The notes beneath the pieces were generated by a model. The model saw only the letters and a list, made by a program, of their open reading frames with translations, did no database searches and was not told where the DNA came from. From positions 1,736,001-1,800,000 of the forward strand of contig NZ_CP141728.1 of assembly GCF_035621135.1 (NCBI RefSeq): a stretch of DNA of 64,000 bases, given 5' to 3'. Origin of the DNA: Sinanaerobacter sp. ZZT-01. GTDB lineage: Bacteria; Bacillota; Clostridia; Peptostreptococcales; Anaerovoracaceae. This document shows, in pieces, positions 61,403 through 64,000 of this stretch (position 1 is its first letter; each line of letters starts with the position of its first letter). Both the position numbers and the translations under genes were made by a program.

Positions 61403-61897
61403 CTAGTTGGTAAGAATTTTTACAATTTGCGCCGGCGTAGAACCTTTGGGAACAATAAAGTTTCCAGCTTTTAGCTTGCTTTCTGCCTTTGCAGTTGAAA
61501 CGGCTTCAAAAAACGCATCCTTATCTTTAATCAGACCGCAGTCAACTAGCGTTTGTGCTATTTTGGATCCGGTAGAACCGGATTCTATGTAAACCGAATA
61601 ATTCACAGCAGAAGAATCTGCCGATGTTGGATCAGTCTTTGTATCACTTTTACTTGATGAAGCGTCGGCAGCATTCTTTTTATCTGAATCCGCCTCTTTG
61701 TTTTCGTCATCACTTCCTGTCAGATCACTGGATAAAATAGGATCATCCGTTTTTTCCTTTTCTTGTGCAAGAACTGTTTGAGGATAGGCCATAATTGCAT
61801 CAACGCGATTGGAAATGATTAGCGCAGCGATGGCAAGAATGACAAACACTACAAGCAAATCATTTTTATTGTACAATATATCTTTTAATTTGTTCAT
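61403..61897 (-). CDS. Membrane-anchored MltG/YceG-like N-terminal-domain protein
   Basis: 164 residues: one membrane segment (DLLVVFVILAIAALIISNRVDAI), a Ser/Asp/Lys-rich linker, then a ~60-residue domain (NYSVYIESGSTGSKIAQTLVDCGLIKDKDAFFEAVSTAKAESKLKAGNFIVPKGSTPAQIVKIL) like the LysM-like first domain of MltG, the endolytic transglycosylase. The catalytic domain is missing, so it is probably a peptidoglycan-binding or regulatory protein. Confidence 0.7.
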   Translation of the reverse strand: MNKLKDILYNKNDLLVVFVILAIAALIISNRVDAIMAYPQTVLAQEKEKTDDPILSSDLTGSDDENKEADSDKKNAADASSSKSDTKTDPTSADSSAVNYSVYIESGSTGSKIAQTLVDCGLIKDKDAFFEAVSTAKAESKLKAGNFIVPKGSTPAQIVKILTN

Positions 61898-62080
61898 AAT
61901 AAATCCCCTTTTTTATTCATGACTTTCGTCAAACTTCTCTTTTAATCTATCATAATTTCCTAATAATCTCAATAAAAATGGAGCATGGGATTATTAAATT
62001 TCAATTACACGTTTATGGCATTTCCAATTTAAGAAAAAATGATGTATAATAGCAAAGTAATAATTGCATCAGGAGGAAGC

Positions 62081-63052
62081 ATGATAAAAATATCCATTAC
62101 GGAAAACGAAGAAAATCAAAGATTGGATCGTTTTTTGAAAAAGTACTTTAAGAGTGCTTCGTTAAGTCACCTTTATAAGTTGATTCGCAAGGACATAAAA
62201 ATAAACGGAAAACGAAGCAAGGCAGAAGCCATTTTGAAACTGGGAGATGAATTAAATATCTACATCACAGACGAAGAAGCTGAAAATCTTAGAAAGACAA
62301 AGAAATTGCAGCATTCCAAAAAACAGTTCCACATCGCATATGAGGATGCGCACATTCTGATTGCAGAAAAACCATTTGGACTTTTGGTACATGGAGACCG
62401 AACGGAAAAAAAGAATACTTTAGCAAATCAGGTGATTAGTTATTTAATTGAAACTGGAGAGTATCGTCCCCGTTTGGAACGCACATTTGCACCGTCACCG
62501 GTGAATCGCTTGGACCGTAATACGACCGGGCTGGTCATTTTCGGAAAGGACAATCGTACACTGCAGACGTTAAATCAAATGCTTCGAGAAAAGGAATGCG
62601 TAAAAAAGTATTATTTAACGATTGTATGCGGCGAATTAAAAAATGAACTTCATTTAATGGACAAGATGATAAAAGATGAAATAAAAAACAAAGTAAGTGT
62701 ACATAAATTAGAAGAAGGTAGCGATGGACGAATGATCGAAACGATCGCACGTCCGATACAATCTGCAAATGGATATACTCTAGTGGAAATTGAATTGATA
62801 ACCGGACGAACACATCAGATAAGGGCACATATGCAGAGTGCAGGATATTGTGTAATTGGTGATGAAAAGTACGGGAATGCAAAGGCAAATCGTGAATTGA
62901 AAAAACGCTTTGGGCTGTCTACACAATTTTTGCACGCTTACAAATTGTATTTCGCTCATGCGCATGAACCGATAAGCTACTTAGAAGGGAAAATGGTTAC
63001 TGCACCATTGACCTCATATATGGAGTCTATCAAAAAAAATTTATTTGAATGA
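62081..63052 (+). CDS. RluA-family 23S rRNA pseudouridine synthase
   Basis: 323 residues from ATG 62081 (AGGAGG upstream). N-terminal S4 RNA-binding domain (ENQRLDRFLKKYFKSASLSHLYKLIRKDIKINGKR), then the catalytic domain with Asp in VNRLDRNTTGLVIFGKD and GRTHQIRAHMQSAGYCVIGDEKYG. RluC- or RluD-type; which uridines are modified is not clear. Confidence 0.92.
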   Translation: MIKISITENEENQRLDRFLKKYFKSASLSHLYKLIRKDIKINGKRSKAEAILKLGDELNIYITDEEAENLRKTKKLQHSKKQFHIAYEDAHILIAEKPFGLLVHGDRTEKKNTLANQVISYLIETGEYRPRLERTFAPSPVNRLDRNTTGLVIFGKDNRTLQTLNQMLREKECVKKYYLTIVCGELKNELHLMDKMIKDEIKNKVSVHKLEEGSDGRMIETIARPIQSANGYTLVEIELITGRTHQIRAHMQSAGYCVIGDEKYGNAKANRELKKRFGLSTQFLHAYKLYFAHAHEPISYLEGKMVTAPLTSYMESIKKNLFE

Positions 63053-63122
63053 AAATTGAATTGAGAAGTTTCTGATTTAAATTCGATTAGAAAATGTAAG
63101 GTAAGAAAGGAAGTTGAGTAAT

Positions 63123-63647
63123 TTGAGTCAAAATACGAAAGAATGGATTAAAGATATTGTATTTGCGGTAATCATTGGACTGATTATCATACAATTTATT
63201 AGACCGACCATTGTAAAAGAGCATTCTATGATGCCAACCTTAAATGAAAATGATTACATTTTTTTAAGCAAACAATCCTACACCTTCGGAGAACCTAAAT
63301 ATGGTGATATCGTTGTATTTCAAAGTGATTTGAAAACGGCGGAAGGAAAAGAGAAACGCCTTATCAAAAGAGTGATTGGACTGCCGGGCGATGTGATCAG
63401 CATAGCAGACGGAGTCGTCTTTCGAAACGGACAACCGCTGGATGAAACTTATACATTAGAACAGTATACTTCTACGGTTATGTCAGACATTACGGTGCCG
63501 AAGGACAACTTGTTTGTAATGGGAGATAATAGACAAAACAGCATCGATAGCAGAGACCCGGATGTGGGATGCATTGAAGAAAAACGTTTGGTTGGAAAAG
63601 CATTTCTTAGGTTATATCCATTTAATAAAATCGGATTTCTGAAGTAA
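63123..63647 (+). CDS. lepB: Type I signal peptidase
   Basis: 174 residues. One N-terminal membrane segment (IVFAVIIGLIIIQFI), nucleophile Ser in EHSMMPTL, general-base Lys in RLIKRVIGLPGD, and the GDNRQNSIDSRD box. Start is TTG 63123, as AAAGGAAG is 9 bases upstream and the paralogue has the same TTG start. A TTG at 63114 is possible. Cleaves exported preproteins. Confidence 0.92.
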   Translation: MSQNTKEWIKDIVFAVIIGLIIIQFIRPTIVKEHSMMPTLNENDYIFLSKQSYTFGEPKYGDIVVFQSDLKTAEGKEKRLIKRVIGLPGDVISIADGVVFRNGQPLDETYTLEQYTSTVMSDITVPKDNLFVMGDNRQNSIDSRDPDVGCIEEKRLVGKAFLRLYPFNKIGFLK

Positions 63648-63740
63648 ATAAAAATCCTTTATTTTTTGTTGAAGAAATGATTGGGAGTCATTTGATACAT
63701 AATAAAGAGATGCGGATAAAAAACGAGGGGAGATGTTTAT

Positions 63741-64000
63741 TTGAGCCAAAATACGAAAGAGTGGATGAAAGAGATTATAATAGCAGTTGTTATTGGACTG
63801 ATTATCATACAATTTATTAAACCGACCATTGTGCAAGGCCATTCCATGATGCCGACTTTAAATGAAAGGGATTATATCTTTTTAAGTAAGCAGGCTTATG
63901 CGTTTGAGGAACCGCAGTATGGAGATATTATCGTATTCCATAGCGATTTAACAACAGCAGAAGGACAAGAAAAAATGTTGATTAAACGCATTGTTGGTTT
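63741..64000 (+). CDS. lepB: Second type I signal peptidase, 3' truncated by window
   Basis: Starts at TTG 63741 with GGGGAG upstream and runs off the right edge. The visible ~86 residues are a close paralogue of the previous gene (SQNTKEWMKEIIIAVVIGLIIIQFI, GHSMMPTLNERDYIFLSKQ, LIKRIVG). Ser and Lys of the dyad are present. Tandem duplication, 93 bases apart. Confidence 0.9.
   Translation, partial: MSQNTKEWMKEIIIAVVIGLIIIQFIKPTIVQGHSMMPTLNERDYIFLSKQAYAFEEPQYGDIIVFHSDLTTAEGQEKMLIKRIVG

Overview
The window looks like a chromosomal segment of a low-GC, anaerobic, endospore-forming member of the Clostridia. Reasons: a Firmicutes-style ethanolamine microcompartment locus, spoIIQ-like and spoIIID genes, the anaerobic (glycyl-radical) ribonucleotide reductase, an ECF transporter with separate EcfA1/EcfA2, FabK instead of FabI, short HisG plus HisZ, and AT-rich DNA with strong AGGAGG ribosome binding sites. 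The species cannot be named from the sequence alone. No rRNA, tRNA, CRISPR array or transposase was seen.

Layout. 1-9.55 kb: distal part of an ethanolamine-utilisation microcompartment operon (EutK-like shell protein, EutE, two EutM, EutT, PduL, EutJ, a TIGR02536-like protein, EutN, PduS-like, PduT, EutH, EutQ). The lyase genes (eutBC) must lie upstream if present. 9.5-14.4 kb: an accessory patch. Two 200-bp direct repeats, each carrying the last 12 codons of eutQ, its terminator and a promoter, flank a cobalamin riboswitch, a 1018-residue secreted propeller/degenerate-M23 protein and a small membrane protein; another small membrane protein follows. 14.6-17.8 kb: a secreted C69 dipeptidase and two poorly characterised genes. 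17.8-28.5 kb: a complete type II fatty-acid operon (MarR/FabT-like regulator, fabH, acpP, fabK, fabD, fabG, a second FabK-like flavoenzyme, fabF, accB, fabZ, accC, accD, accA) behind a consensus promoter with two palindromic operators. 28.7-32.6 kb: a very large S-layer-homology protein with near-identical internal repeats (minus strand). 32.8-36.8 kb: lipoprotein and ECF transporter EcfA1-EcfA2-EcfT-QueT. 36.9-41.9 kb: L,D-transpeptidase-like protein, nrdD-nrdG, trmB. 42-45.3 kb: aminotransferase (minus), lrgAB-like pair, spoIIQ-like gene behind a SigF-type promoter. 45.3-53.8 kb: complete histidine operon hisZGDCBHAF-IE-J. 53.9-64 kb: spoIIID, uppP, gap, NhaC-family antiporter, putative manganese exporter, prepilin peptidase, fba, small unknown proteins, an RluA-type pseudouridine synthase and two tandem signal peptidase I genes, the second cut by the window edge.

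How the genes work together. The eut genes form a compartment that takes acetaldehyde to acetyl-CoA (EutE) and acetyl phosphate (PduL), while EutT and the PduS-like protein keep the B12 cofactor of the lyase active and EutH imports substrate. The riboswitch next to this operon links B12 status to the secreted protein. The fab/acc and his operons each appear to be self-contained biosynthetic units with their own promoter, candidate operator and terminator.

The most unusual region is 9.5-14.4 kb. Its gene layout, the internal change in base composition of the large secreted protein, the adjacent small membrane protein genes and the flanking repeats would fit a recombining secreted effector/immunity-like module. 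This is a hypothesis, not something the sequence proves.
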